Assembly (NCBI GenBank): GCA_963971225.1
Contig: OZ020269.1
Span: 101,616,905-101,680,904, forward strand
DNA: 64,000 nucleotides
Origin: Melieria omissa
Taxonomy: Eukaryota; Arthropoda; Insecta; Diptera; Ulidiidae
Reading direction: 5' to 3'
This document shows, one piece after another, positions 44,318 to 56,059 of the stretch. The notes beneath the pieces are model-generated. The model was not told where the DNA came from. It worked only from the letters and a program-made list of their open reading frames with translations, and ran no database searches. Position numbers and translations under genes: made by a program. The first letter of the stretch is position 1. Each line of letters begins with the position of its first letter.

Positions 44318-45680
44318 TAAAGATACTTATAATTAGATAACAAAGTACAAAATACGCTTAAAGGTAATGCGAGATCAATATCCAAAGAATTTGAGAGGCT
44401 ATTGAATTCAATTAGAACTCTTGTAATAGGAGCATTTTTGGCATAATTGGTCTTGTTAAAGCCAACATTAAAAAGATCAGACCGCCGTAGAGATCTGGCA
44501 GGAATATTAACATTAATTTTTTCCAGAAGAGACGAGCAGTCAATAAGTCCATTCACGATATTATATAAAAATTTTAATGAGAGAAAAGATCTTCTATTAA
44601 GTAGCGATTTCAAGTTTAGAAGCTGAAAACGTGCGTCATAGGAGGGAATAGGGTCTGCAAAATTCAGGGAACGAAGGGCAAAGCGAATAAAGACCTTCTG
44701 CACTCGTTCGAGTCGATTTATACTTAAGGCATAAAATGGCCTCCAAATTACGGCTGCATATTCTAGCCTGGAACGAACAAAGGCGGAATAAAGTAACTTG
44801 AAAGTATAAGGGTCAGAGAAGGGAGAACAGTTGCGACGGACAAAGGCTAACATAGAATACGATTTGGAAATGATAGAGTCGATATGTGCAGAAAAAGAGA
44901 AGTTAGAATCGAAGAAGACACCTAGGTCTTTGATCACACTGACCGCTTTAAGCCCCGAGTTTGAAGGAGGCAGGAAAATAAATACGTTTTTTAGCGAAAG
45001 TCAGTTGGAAACATTTGTTGGTGTTAAGGAAGAGACGATTTCGGACACACCACTCATTTAAGATGTTAAGCTCAGATTGAAGCGCAGAAGAGTCCTCAGG
45101 GGTTCTAATCTCAGAGTAGATTTTAAGGTCGTCTGCATACAATAGAAATTTGGAGGTTGAAAAGCATGTACAAACATCGTTAATAAAGAGCACAAATAAT
45201 AGCGGACCTAAAATACTACCCTGGGGAACACCGGAGGTCGCCGTAAAAGGCCGGGAAGAGGTGTTGTCAAATGACACAACACAGAGACGTTCACTAAGAT
45301 AGGATTTTAACCATTCAAGAAACACAGAATGAAAACCAAGACTAGACAGCTTGGCAAGTAAAATTTTATGAGAGACTCTATCAAATGCTTTAGAAAAGTC
45401 AGTATAAATAGTATCAATTTGTAAGCCCTTCTGAAAAGCCGAGATGCAGTACTCAGAAAAAACCGCCAGGTTGGTCACGGTGGACCGACCAGATACAAAA
45501 CCATGTTGATTTGGGATAATTATATTTTTAACCGCAAAATAAACCTTATCTTTAATTATGGTTTCAAAAAGTTTAGAAACCGTGGATAACTTTGAGATAG
45601 GTCTATAATTTGACACATCATTTTTGTTACCACTTTTGAAAATTGGAGTAATTGAGGCTTTTTTCTTTAGTAGTATAGTT
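44317..45680 (-). pseudogene. Reverse-transcriptase coding remnant of the CR1-like LINE
   Basis: Two long frames (45616 to 44948 and 44937 to 44317) are joined by a frameshift in the segment ...ASFKLGA / LKAVSVIKDLGV. All RT core motifs, including YADD, look intact, so the copy is fairly young. The N-terminal endonuclease is absent. Confidence 0.85.
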
Positions 45681-45839
45681 TATCATTGGCGCACACAAAG
45701 AGGGTTTTGGGGGCTAAAACCCATCCAAATATTTATATTTTGCAAGCAATTTGGGTGGCAAGTATGGTTTCAAGGGATATGAGTATTTGGTTCAAAAAAT
45801 GTGAACGAAACCCCACATAACTAAACCCTGTGTGTGCCA

Positions 45840-47335
45840 CTTTATTGATGGATGGATGAATAGATAGATGGATGGGTGAAAAGTTGAGTGGGTAAATGGA
45901 TAGATGAGCACATGGGTGAATGATACTCATTAACCCATATGATGAGGTTGGAAAATGAGATGAATAGATAGAAAGACAGAAACATACATATATGGATGAG
46001 TGCATAAAATGATGGATGATCGTATGAGATGATTAATGAGTATATGGTATGGATGGATAGGTGTTTGGGATGGATTGGTGACTGTGAGATGGGTTGGTGA
46101 AACTATGGATTAAGGATGGGATTTGTATGTTACGGTATACGGATGTGTATTTATATGCATGGATTTTTGCTTTGTCTCTACATGCTAATCCGCGCTGCGA
46201 GTAGAATATTATTTTCTTTGGATAGATAGATAGATGGATGGACAGGTAAATGAGTGGTTTAGTGAATAGATGGATGAATGGGTGGTTGTGTAAATGGATG
46301 CATGTATGTGTAGACATATCACTGGATGGATAAAGAGATACATGGTACATGAATGAATAGATGAACGTATGGATCGATAAATGTTTGGGATTTATGGATA
46401 GATAAGTAGCTTGGTATTTAGAGAATTGTTGAATGTAGGGATATATATGTGTGCGTATATATTATTGGATGAATGGACGTACAGAAAAATAGCCAAATAG
46501 ATAGATGGAGAGATATGTGGATAAATGGATAGGTAATCGTTTGAGTCGATGAGTCTATGGGATCCATTAATGGATGGATGGATAGATGATGGTATGGATC
46601 GATAAATGTATTGGATGTATGGATGGATTAATGAATTGCAAGATAAGGGATGGGTGCATTTTGGATGTAGAAATATATGTGTGTGTGGGTATATAGATGG
46701 ATGGATGGATATATAGATAAATGGCCAAATGGATAGATGGGAAGATGTGTGAATAAATGGATGGGTGATCGTTTGAGTCGAACTGTCTATGGGATGCATT
46801 AATGGATGGATGGATGGAAGGGTAGATAGATATATGTAGATGAGCGGATTGATGGATAAATGATCGTATTGGTCAATGAGTGTATGGAATGGATGGATGG
46901 GTGTGTGAATAGGTTTTTGAGATAAATAGAAGGGTTTAAAGATGGATGGTTTGGATGGTTTGGTGGATGGATGAATAGTTGGATAGATACATGTAAGTAC
47001 GTGTGATTATGTGGATGAATAAATTAAAGGATAGATAGATGGATGAATACATAAATAGATGGATAGACAGATAAATATATGGAAGGATAGATAAATACTA
47101 TAGATGGATGAGTAGATGGATCGTTTGGTAGATACATGAAAGATGATTGTATGGGCTGGCATATGGATGGAAGGAAGATTCGTATGGGTCTACAAATGTG
47201 TCTGGGATGTATGAAAGGTTGAATGGTTTGGTGGATGAGGAATGAGGTATAGATAACTGGATGGATGATAAATGGATAAATGATCGGGTCGATAAATGTA
47301 TAAAATGTGTGTTTAGGATGGATAAGTGTATGAAT
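45840..47335. repeat. Degenerate (GATG)n/(GATA)n tetranucleotide tract, 1.5 kb
   Basis: GGATGGATGG, GATAGATGG, GGATGAATGG and related words fill the plus strand. Minus-strand frames rich in Ile/His/Pro/Ser are artefacts. A longer ~235-bp period is visible: the stretch with GTTTGAGTCGATGAGTCTATGGGAT at about 46530 recurs near 46770. Confidence 0.85.
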
Positions 47336-48610
47336 GGAAGAATGGTTGGATTAAAAAAGTATGCAGTGCAACGTGGTTGTCCAAAGACTTCTATGGGAAG
47401 AACAGTTTACAAGACCAAATATTAAGGTCATTCCACTATCTATCTCCTACCATCAACGAATTGACACTTAGCGAGATGAGCTTGAGAAGATTGCAAAAAA
47501 AAAATTATTATTAGAGTCAACTTCTTCAGATCTTTCTTGTAAGTAAAGACTTAAATTAAAAATGTGACCATATAAGATGGAACACTCTGTCCTAATGATG
47601 GATCGTATTGATCTGACAAAATCCATCTTATTCTTTAATCTTTTACCGGCGATCTGACATTGTAGTCTTATTTTTGTGATCGCTGGTGACCTCCAGGTTC
47701 CTAAAAAAAGTGTTTTTGCATTTTAATCAATCAAACTTGATCAAATTTGATTTTGTATCGCTTCCATCTTTGCAATGTTGAAACAAATAAAACTTTGGGA
47801 TAGATTTTTATGTGGCAAACTTTTATTTATTTCATACTCTTCATATCCATAATGAATCTCTATTCATATACAACAATGAATATTTAATTATTTGAATAGT
47901 GCACACACACACACACACATCGAACATAATAAGGCTGTCAATTTGTGTGTCGCTGAAAATATTGTTGCCATGGTCGTTGTCCTTGACGCGATTCGCACAA
48001 CAAAATGCATTGTGCATAAAAATTAAAAGCAAAAGTGCTGCTAAGGCAAATTGTGCTCAAAGCGACAAACAACATTGCAAACAAAATAAGCGGCACCACA
48101 AGAGGCTTCAGAGAAGCGCGGATGGCAGACGAGAGCGAAACAACTTGAAAAAAGGCAGTGCCGCAACAATCGAGAGGATTTGCTGAAAAATGCCTGTGGC
48201 AATAGCGGCAGCAACAACAACAATGCAAGCAGCCATATAGCCGTTACATGATAAAGTAATTAAAGCGCAATACGCCTCCACCCGCGCCGCTGTTCACATT
48301 ATGCCTACAGTGCAAGTGTCGGGCACAATTAAATGCAGACAACAGACTACGGAAAGCGCAAACGAAGCGCACAAAGCGGAAGGAAGTGCGAAAACATGCT
48401 GCAAGAAAGTTGCAAAAAAACATGTGTACAATTAAAAAGTGGCCCCGGCGCGACGCCTTCGAGGAGCTGCTACAATGAAAGGTTTCAATTGACAACAGAA
48501 TTTTAAATTGGGGACTTGTATTGAAGTTTCAATTGAATGAATTGTTTGGTAAAAGCATTTCAACATTGAAGGCTGTGAAGGTTTTATTGAAATACTCATA
48601 TTATCCTTTT
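47336..48610. other. Non-coding stretch, nothing recognised
   Basis: Includes a short (CA)n at 47902-47919. A GC-richer segment at 47940-48500 opens overlapping frames on both strands without any recognisable family. Confidence 0.4.
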
Positions 48611-48618
48611 CTTTTTAA

Positions 48619-48701
48619 CCCTTTCCGACATGAAAATAAACCCGTTCTGTTTGAATTGTAGGGGCTGTAGTCCAGTATATTGGACATTGTGACTGAAAGG
48701 G
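48619..48701. mobile_element. 83-bp piggyBac-like MITE in TTAA
   Basis: TTAA (48615-48618) is followed by CCCTTTC, and GAAAGGG is followed by TTAA (48702-48705). TTAA duplication with CCC-starting termini is the piggyBac hallmark. Other GAAAGGGTTAA and TTAACCCTTT ends occur at about 49750 and 58796, so the family may be dispersed here. Confidence 0.55.
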
Positions 48702-48709
48702 TTAATGTT

Positions 48710-49145
48710 ATCCTTGAAGAAAAAAACTTAAGAATTCGTCTGCTTCATCAAATTTATTGCAATACCAATACTTAAGTAGTTCGAATAGTGAATAGTAGAC
48801 ACCACCAAATTTGAAGGACAACTAAATTGTTGTCCAGTTCCTGACGCTACGGCGAGAAATATAAAATTTTAAGATCCATACTTAAAATAAAAATTCAAAA
48901 TAAGGCAACTTGCAGACACACGTACTTACAAAAGTTTGTATTTATATTACGTTCACAAGACGCCATTTACTCCTTCGCAATTTTGTTACCATACGAAAAC
49001 GTGCTACTTTATAGACGTCTGAACACTCTATGGCTTCAAGAATAAATTTCTTTCTTAGTCCTTAGAATAGTTGAAAGTTTTAGGAATAATACGAAATTAA
49101 TAAACTGAATATTAAGATTTAAAGAACGGTGAGAAATTACATTTT
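48710..49145. other. Non-coding stretch, nothing recognised
   Basis: AT-rich with stops in all frames. Confidence 0.4.
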
Positions 49146-49648
49146 AGTACCAGTTTTGAATAAGTACGAAATAAACACTTGAACACATTTTCAGTTTTGG
49201 TTTAATTTTGGCGTTCAAGTTAACTTCTGAGCTTTGATGTATTCAGAGACCTATAGTAGAATTTTATGGCGAATATTTTTGTGATACATTTTGTCCGTAA
49301 AAAGTCATGTTTTACAGGACATATTTGGCGTTATAGAAAAAAGAGTCAAATTGACCCATACAAATGGGAGCTACAGGGTTAAAATGCTCCACAAAAATGT
49401 TCTTCGTAGTATTTTACATCAAATTGCTGAACACATATATACCTAAAATGTGAGATAACATGGTTTTCGTATGCCTATTCACCATAAGAATGTGCAAAAA
49501 TTGGAAAACCCCTAACCCCGTAAAACAAATGCAGACGTAAACTTTCAAAAAACCTATACACGTCGATTTTTGTTTTGGCCCCCCTCTACCAGAACCCGTT
49601 GTCAGAACCTCGTTATTTAAAAAAAATCTGATTTTGTTGTGCAGTGTA
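49146..49648. repeat. ~500-bp dispersed repeat, copy 1
   Basis: Shares long colinear segments with 55566-56058 in the same orientation, for example GAATAAGTACGAAATAAACA, GAGCTTTGATGTATTCAGAG and ATGTTCTTCGTAGTATTTTA. It ends in CTACCAGAACCCGTTGTCAG and CTGATTTTGTTGTGCAGTG. This copy lacks the left inverted end seen in copy 2, so it looks truncated. Confidence 0.85.
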
Positions 49649-51055
49649 ATAATTACAGCCACAACAATATGGTTGCAATACAAATTTTTTTAAATGATTA
49701 TGGAATTTTGTTAATATAACCACACAAAAAACTAAATCAAAAAGCTGTAGTGAAAGGGTTAAACTCAACACGTAACACAGTAACACATCTCCAACCTCTA
49801 AATGTATCAAGTTAGTGGTGCCGGCAACAACAACAGCAAACGTTACAAAAGTAACCAGAAAAACAATGACAGCAAGAACAATTTGTCGACACACATACAC
49901 ACACACATACATTCATTTGTGTGTGTATGTGTTTGCTTATTGCTCGCGGCACTTGTGTCTGGCGCAGGTGAAGTGTGAAGGATTCTTGACGAAGGTGTTG
50001 AAGCATTGACCGGAATTTCACTCATACATCGACTCCCATTAACGCACACATGGACACACAAACAGAGCACACAGTTACATTAGAGCCTCACACACACACA
50101 CACAGAGTATTCAGCATCATACACACATTACAGACACATTTACACATTACAGACACATCTACACATTACAGACCCATCTACACATCACAGACACATAGAT
50201 TCGCAGAAGCACAGCAAACAGGTAGCTGACAGTTACGCTAATTTTCTTGTTGCTCACTGTGCGTGAAGCAAGCAAACAATGTGAAGAATTTCAATTTCCT
50301 TTATTGCTATACCTGTGTCTACATTTATCTATGAACAAAAAGAGGTCTTTCATATATCCTTTCAGTACTTTTTTTTTGTTTTTTACCAACTAGAATTTTC
50401 TGCAGCTGTTTTGCACCAGCCATGGCCGTTTATGTTAAGTTATCTGAAGGTTAGTCTAAATTATTGACTTCTTTCTTATGAGCGATCACGAGTAGACGCT
50501 GATGACTAATGATCCATAGTCCATAAGCGAAACAGACATAGCTCAAAGATAGGAAACCGAAGCTTATGAATGAAGTACGGATAACTAAACTCCATATATT
50601 CCTACTATCTCAGTATTCACAATCTTCAACACGTCAATGCGTCAATGAAACGCTATGCGTTGAAGTTCGTCCACGAAAAATCTTTGGGAAGGCAGCAAAA
50701 ATCTTTACGACGATACCAGCATAATCGCCAGTTTTGCCAGTTTCGTAGCATCCTTTCCTACTTAACTCTATCTACCCTAGCGAGCTTGAAGAAAGTAGCA
50801 GCAAATATTAAGAAGTTCCAAATGGAGTGCAGAACAAAGTGGCCAAACTTATGGCCACTTGAGTGGCAATCAAATTTGATCAATTTGAATGGCAATCTTC
50901 ACAGTCAAGCTGCCATCAAAGCGCCCGAATTCATCTTAACAACTTCGAAAATAGTCAAATAATGCAGAAGCATCTTATTGGTCGCAAGGTAGTCGTCACC
51001 CTGAACTGGATCTTGAACTGGGGTGAACTGGGTTTCAACAAAACATTCAGATTTT
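49649..51055. other. Non-coding stretch with CA tracts and a small minisatellite
   Basis: CA-rich tracts at 49890-49925 and 50085-50105. A ~21-bp unit (CACATTACAGACACATCTA) occurs about four times at 50122-50200. GAAAGGGTTAA near 49750 resembles a piggyBac-like end. A 105-codon frame at 50645-50962 has no recognisable features. Confidence 0.4.
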
Positions 51056-51074
51056 TGCTTCGTAGAAACCTTTG

Positions 51075-51480
51075 ATAACTTCACAACTGCTTTTGTATGG
51101 GAGGCGCCCTCTGGTGATGAATTTTTATTCAAAAATGTTTCTGATTGTTGAATAAATCATTCAAATCGGTTCTGTAGTTTCCGAGATACGAGATTTTCTC
51201 GCTTAATTTATTTCATTTACAAGTGGAAAGCTAATTCCATGAAAAATTACCAGTTTCGTATGGCAGCTCCCTTAACAGTTGGAGATTGCGGTTAGGTATT
51301 CATGAAAAAAACGTTCGGAAGACAAAATAAATGAGGGTCAGTCTTATATTTGATACATCTAGAAGCAAAACTGAGAGCAATGGGAGCCAATGTTAGAAAA
51401 ACCATCATTCTGTATGAAAGCCCCTTTAAGGGTTGGAGATAAGAAGTAAGTATGTTGAAAAAAAATGTTCGTAAGGAAAA
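51075..51480. repeat. Degenerate ~150-180 bp direct repeat, about three copies
   Basis: The anchor TTYGTATGGCAGCTCCCTT with variants occurs near 51085, 51257 and 51408. It is followed in the last two by GTTGGAGAT and by TGAAAAAAA(C/A)GTTCG. Similar GTATGGSAGCCCC blocks are common dispersed insect repeats. Confidence 0.5.
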
Positions 51481-51655
51481 ATTTGTAGAGATTGGTCTAA
51501 GATATTTACCCTCTAAGAGCAATTTCAGAGCAGCTGTAGTGTAATTTGTAAAATTTCCGAGCATTTTGTGAATTTTGACGTCAATGTGATGCCATTTGAA
51601 CCCATTCAGCACCTTAATACTTGGGCTCATACGCTTTTTCACCAAATCACCTAAA

Positions 51656-52033
51656 ATGAAAAGTTCAACTATGGATATCAAGAAATTTCTTCACTTTCCT
51701 GTATTTTACAAAGTGGATTTAAAATACCAGCCAATATCAACACAAATGAGAATGTGGTTTTTAAACCTGCTAATTGAGCTACCTAGCTGTGACAGCAACC
51801 ACTTAACCAACCAACCAACCAATTTGTTCAAAGCACAAAAAATTCATTCAAGACAATCAATCAGTGATATGCAAACCAATTCATTGGCGTTTTTAAGACT
51901 CTATACGCTTTCTCGGAAAAACCGAAAGACAGATTCAACATGCAATCTCAATAATTTGCAGGAAGAAGAGGTGACCCGAAAAAAGAATTACATATTCGTG
52001 ATCAGCGACTCCGAAAATATAAGGAACAGTTGA
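51656..52033 (+). CDS. Unassigned ORF, 125 codons
   Basis: Starts MKSSTMDIKKFLHFPV and ends IFVISDSENIRNS. The frame extends about 20 codons upstream without ATG. Length alone is near what chance allows in this AT-rich DNA. No domain, signal peptide, splice signal or repeat is seen, and an adjacent dispersed repeat makes a transposon origin possible. Confidence 0.15.
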   Translation: MKSSTMDIKKFLHFPVFYKVDLKYQPISTQMRMWFLNLLIELPSCDSNHLTNQPTNLFKAQKIHSRQSISDMQTNSLAFLRLYTLSRKNRKTDSTCNLNNLQEEEVTRKKNYIFVISDSENIRNS

Positions 52034-52511
52034 GAAACTCCGCGGATTTTTTTACTGTTGTACCGTGTAATCAGAGCTGAGTACAAAGGGACTGAAGATC
52101 GATGCATTGAATGCCCAATCGATTTCATAATTGGTGCATCACTAAAGTATTCAATTCTTGGTTCACAGTTCTAGTTGTTTTTAACTATTTTCCAAGATAT
52201 TTTGACTCGACGATTTATTGCCGCAGTGACAAATTAGCACCATGTCACGAAAACACGTTGTTTTTCAGGACTTTGAAATATCGAATTGATATATTTTGTA
52301 TTTCAGGAAGAATGATCGCATTTAAAAAATTTGTATTCATTCGTCGACGGTTCATTGATCAACAGCATTGATTCAAGCTCAAAACAATGAGAGCAACATT
52401 GCATATTTGTGTGCAAATGAAATTCCATCCCAACCAAAGCTGACTGACTTTTTATAAATTGATAATTTTCCAAACAATATGATGTATTTAGATATGAAAA
52501 AGAATCGTCCA

Positions 52512-52616
52512 GGCGATAAGAAAACGACACGTCACGAATGGTGATACGAAATCGATACGCTGGCGATATTACCGGCCATCAATTTGTTGCCGGGGGCGAC
52601 TCGTTTTCTTATTGCC
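52512..52616. mobile_element. 105-bp inverted-repeat element (possible MITE)
   Basis: GGCGATAAGAAAACGA on the left and TCGTTTTCTTATTGCC on the right are inverted repeats (15 of 16). The interior is GC-richer than its surroundings. No clear target duplication was found. Confidence 0.4.
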
Positions 52617-54600
52617 GGCAACAAAAAATGTCTGGTGGGCACAAACAAATAAAAATTGCAAACTATACCTTTGTTATTAGTATTTTCAAATATAAACAAT
52701 TTTTGTCACATTTTTCTTTGTAAAATTTTCAAACTATCTAACATGAGGTCAAATAATGTGTCGAACAGTTTGACATCAAACATTTTTGGACAAATTAAAA
52801 TTTAACAAAACAAATGTTCCTTGTTAGTTTTAACCTAAATTTAAATGTACACAAAAACAAAACAGCGTAACTCACACCCACATACATACACATACACACA
52901 AAAACTTGATAGGTGAACCAGAGAGAGGCCTTCCACGCCTGTCATTATCAGCGAAAATACATTGACATTTTAACGGGTTTTTTGGCTTCACTTTGTGAAC
53001 TCTGGTTCCCTCTGTTGTGATTGTTTCAGTATATATGTGTGTGTCTGCTACCCAAAAAACCCCCGCCCACCACTGTGGTCTGCGCCATTACGGCCCACTT
53101 TTCACATGTAGAAACATTCGCGAAACTCTCAACACTCACACATACTAAACATACTCACACACACTACACACACACACATGCAAATAGAAATGTCACAATT
53201 TGTTAAATGAATTTGTAAATTCCCCACACTTCATACTGTTGCGCTGACATTTCCGTTAAAAACAAATCGTTGGTGTTGTCGTTCGCTGTTTCGTGCGTTT
53301 AACACTTCTCTCACCGAACTCTCCTCTTCTCACCGACCTTTCTCCGACCCAACCACCAACCAAACCAAACCGCTCCTCCGTCAGTTGCCGCACTACTTCA
53401 CCTTAAAATATTTTATGTATGTAGGCAAAATTGCGGCGTTGTGTCTGTCTGCGCGCCGACATAATTAAACGTTTACTTGCGTGTTGTTGTTTGCATTAAT
53501 TTCCTCTCATGTTCCTTACATTTTCTCACATAACACTTTATTACAATTTTCGCCGGAAGCGCTGTTGGCAACAGACGCGCCTACACGGCCGCATTTGACA
53601 GCTGGTTGAAGGCGTATGCGCACAGAAAGCGCTAAGACGGTGGGTGGTGGGTGAGTGGGGGCAGATTTTTAAACGCTGCCTATAAATTTCTGCAAATATA
53701 TGTTTAGGTATTTGTTCATTGGAATTCATGCTTGTGAATTTGTGCGCACATAACATCAGACTCCATGTGTCCTAACCACAAAAGGATTTGGCAATGAAAA
53801 TAAGGATTTAATCTTTGGAATACAAATGGAAAAGGACTTAACCTGTTTGTGAAAACCTGGTACAGTACCAAACACAGGACTTCCAAAGGAAGGGAGGGGT
53901 TTGCCTATAACTTTTAAGGTCAATTCCATTCGAAACCACATTTTTCATTAGCAATTTTATTTTATTTGGAGGCTTTGAACCCGCAAAGCCCCTCTTCCCT
54001 GAGTGCGCAACTCACATTACGCCTGAGTACCTTCCTTAGTATCTTTCTTAAAGTCAATTAACTATCTGTTAGGCTTCTTATATAGAAAAAAGCGGTTTCT
54101 TTATAAGTTTTGAAACCTTTTTTTGAATCTATAACGAGGGAAAAAATAAATTCAAGACAGAAGAATAGAAAGAACTTTTGAATTTTCATGTGTGAATTTT
54201 AACTGAATTAAACTGGTTTTTTTTCAATAAGAAAGAATAAAATGGCGCAGTCGGAATTAGGAAGGGAGAGGCTGTTGTTGTGTTTGGCAAGCCCAAGACA
54301 AGGACATCTGATGTATATAGCCACAGATGGGCTCATTGTGATACTATATGAAAAAGTAGCGAATAGGGAAATGCCTCCTGCAAGTTTGGGAAGAGCCACT
54401 CAAGCCAGTGGGACTTGTCGAAAAACCTCAGCAAGTTGCTTTTGTTGACTGATTTGAGACCATTCAAGTCGTTGAAGAAAGGTACACCAACAGCTGCTCA
54501 CCTACGACTGGTGAGAGCCAAGCAGTGACAATGAAGATGACTTAAATTTTGCTTCACCAATTCATGATGGCTTTCGAAAGATATGATTTCGTACAAAAAA
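52617..54600. other. Non-coding stretch, nothing firmly recognised
   Basis: CA tracts at 52875-52905 and 53135-53180. 53260-53640 is GC-richer. A 68-codon frame at 54242-54448 begins MAQSELGRERLLLCLASPR and looks protein-like, but I cannot place it; it may be a repeat-derived fragment. Confidence 0.35.
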
Positions 54601-54602
54601 AC

Positions 54603-54838
54603 TTCTCAGACAGTTTTGACTGCATCTCCATACTTGTTTCTTACCAGCTTAACCCATCTTGTGTTACAATGCTAAAAAATTAGCCGAAGAAGAGCATCTA
54701 GTGGATACCTTTTGGTCCCCTTCTCAGACAGTTTTGACTGCATCTCCATGCCGAATTCTTACCGACTTAACCCATATTGTGTTACAATGCCAAAAGCTTA
54801 GCTGAAGTAGATCACCGAATGGATACCTTTTGGTCCCC
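54603..54838. repeat. 118-bp tandem duplication
   Basis: CTTCTCAGACAGTTTTGACT starts at about 54602 and again at about 54720. Both copies share TGTGTTACAATGC and GGATACCTTTTGGTCCCC. They differ at a modest number of sites. Confidence 0.85.
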
Positions 54839-55059
54839 TAGTCGTGTTTATTTATTTGAAATCAATCAAGTTATCAATCTCTTCCTTCCTATTATTCAGG
54901 ACCTTGAAAGAGAAATGTTACTTAACTTTAACACTTAACCCTTCTGTCAACACGAAGGGTACCTTTCGTTCTATTTTCAATATAAAAATTTCCTACTTTC
55001 GGCCAAGAAACATTATGCTGATATTTTTAGTATCTTCCTAAAAACTAATTGACTATTAA

Positions 55060-55316
55060 CCCTCGGATGGACTTTGTCGTCGGCCAGGCGAAATGGTTCA
55101 AAAAAATAAAACAATCACAATCCTTTTTACAGTGTATTTTTGGGTAACTAAGCAAGTATTTATGAACATAAATTGTATATATATATTTACATACGTTGCC
55201 TACTATATAAACATAATAAATTTCATCTGTCAATGCAAGAAAAGCCTCACCCATATTTCGTCTGGCCAGACGACAAAGTGCAAATGTGTAGTAACTAGTT
55301 ACTGCCCATCGAAGGG
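55060..55316. mobile_element. 257-bp piggyBac-like MITE in TTAA
   Basis: TTAA flanks both ends (55056-55059 and 55317-55320). The termini CCCTCGGATGG and, reverse-complemented, CCCTTCGATGG are imperfect inverted repeats. Inside, ACTTTGTCGTCGGCCAGG (from 55071) and its inverted partner ending at 55279 form a longer subterminal repeat. The interior has no transposase. Confidence 0.75.
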
Positions 55317-55431
55317 TTAATTAGGAAAAATATAGGGACCTGCGTACTTTCATTCAAAACATAGAAAAAAATTCTGTTTCAGTATGAAATTACTTTTCAA
55401 ATTTGAATTGATTTTGTATCTTTTTATTAAA

Positions 55432-56057
55432 CTGCACAACAAAATCAGATTTTGTTTTTAAATAACAAAGTTCTGATAACGGGTTCTGGTAGAGGGGGAA
55501 AAAAAATATATACGTGTTCCTTTACACACTAACCCTCAAAATACAAGGGTGTTTGTAGGTGATTTAAGTACCAATTTTGAATAAGTACGAAAGAAACACT
55601 TGAACACATTTTCAGTTTTGGCTTAATTATGGCGTTTAAGTTAATTTCTGAGCTTTGATGTATTCAGAGAACTATAGTAGAATTTTATGGTGAACATTTT
55701 TGTGGTACATTTTGTCCTTAATAAGTCCTGTTTTACAGGACATTTTTGGCATTTTAGAAAAAAGGGGTCAAATTGACCCATACAAATAGGAGCTAGAGGG
55801 TTAAAATGTTCGACAAAAATGTTCTTCGTAGTATTTTACATCAAATTGCTAAACGCATCATATATCTAAAATGTGATATTACATGGTTTTCATATACCAA
55901 TTCATCATAAGAATGTGCAAAAAGGGAGAAACTTTGACTCCCCTAAACAAATTCAGACGAAAACTTTCAAAACTTCGATACACGTATATTTTTTTTTGGC
56001 TCCGTCTACCAGAATCCGTTGTCAGAACCTTGTTATTTTTTTGTGTGTTGTACAGTG
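55432..56057. mobile_element. 626-bp inverted-repeat element including dispersed repeat copy 2
   Basis: The left end CTGCACAACAAAATCAG...AAATAACAAAGTTCTGATAA and the right end (TTGTCAGAACCTTGTTATTT...GTTGTACAG) are long inverted repeats of about 60 bp. Positions 55566-56058 are copy 2 of the repeat at 49146-49648. No target duplication or transposase is seen, so the superfamily is unknown. Confidence 0.65.
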
Positions 56058-56059
56058 TT

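Larger units (their letters stand above)
43750..45680 (-). mobile_element. CR1-like LINE, 5'-truncated, interrupted by a younger LINE
   Basis: The minus strand encodes a reverse transcriptase: PIFKSGNKNDVSNYRPIS, FSKAFDRVSHKILLAKL, SGVPQGSILGPLLFVLFIND, and LLYADDLKIYS with the catalytic YADD box near 45130. After a one-step frameshift near 44940, KDLGVFFDSNFSFSAHI and RSRLEYAAVIWRPFY continue to the stop at about 44317. There is no RNase H, as expected for CR1-group (CR1/Rex/Crack-like) LINEs. The 3' end is a (TAAA)n tail at about 43752-43772. The 5' end breaks off near 45680, before the endonuclease. A 455-bp insertion at 43863-44317 splits the 3' UTR. Confidence 0.85.

Noticed and set aside
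45733..46799. Ile/His/Pro-rich minus-strand frames
   Set aside because: Translation of the degenerate GATG/GATA tract.
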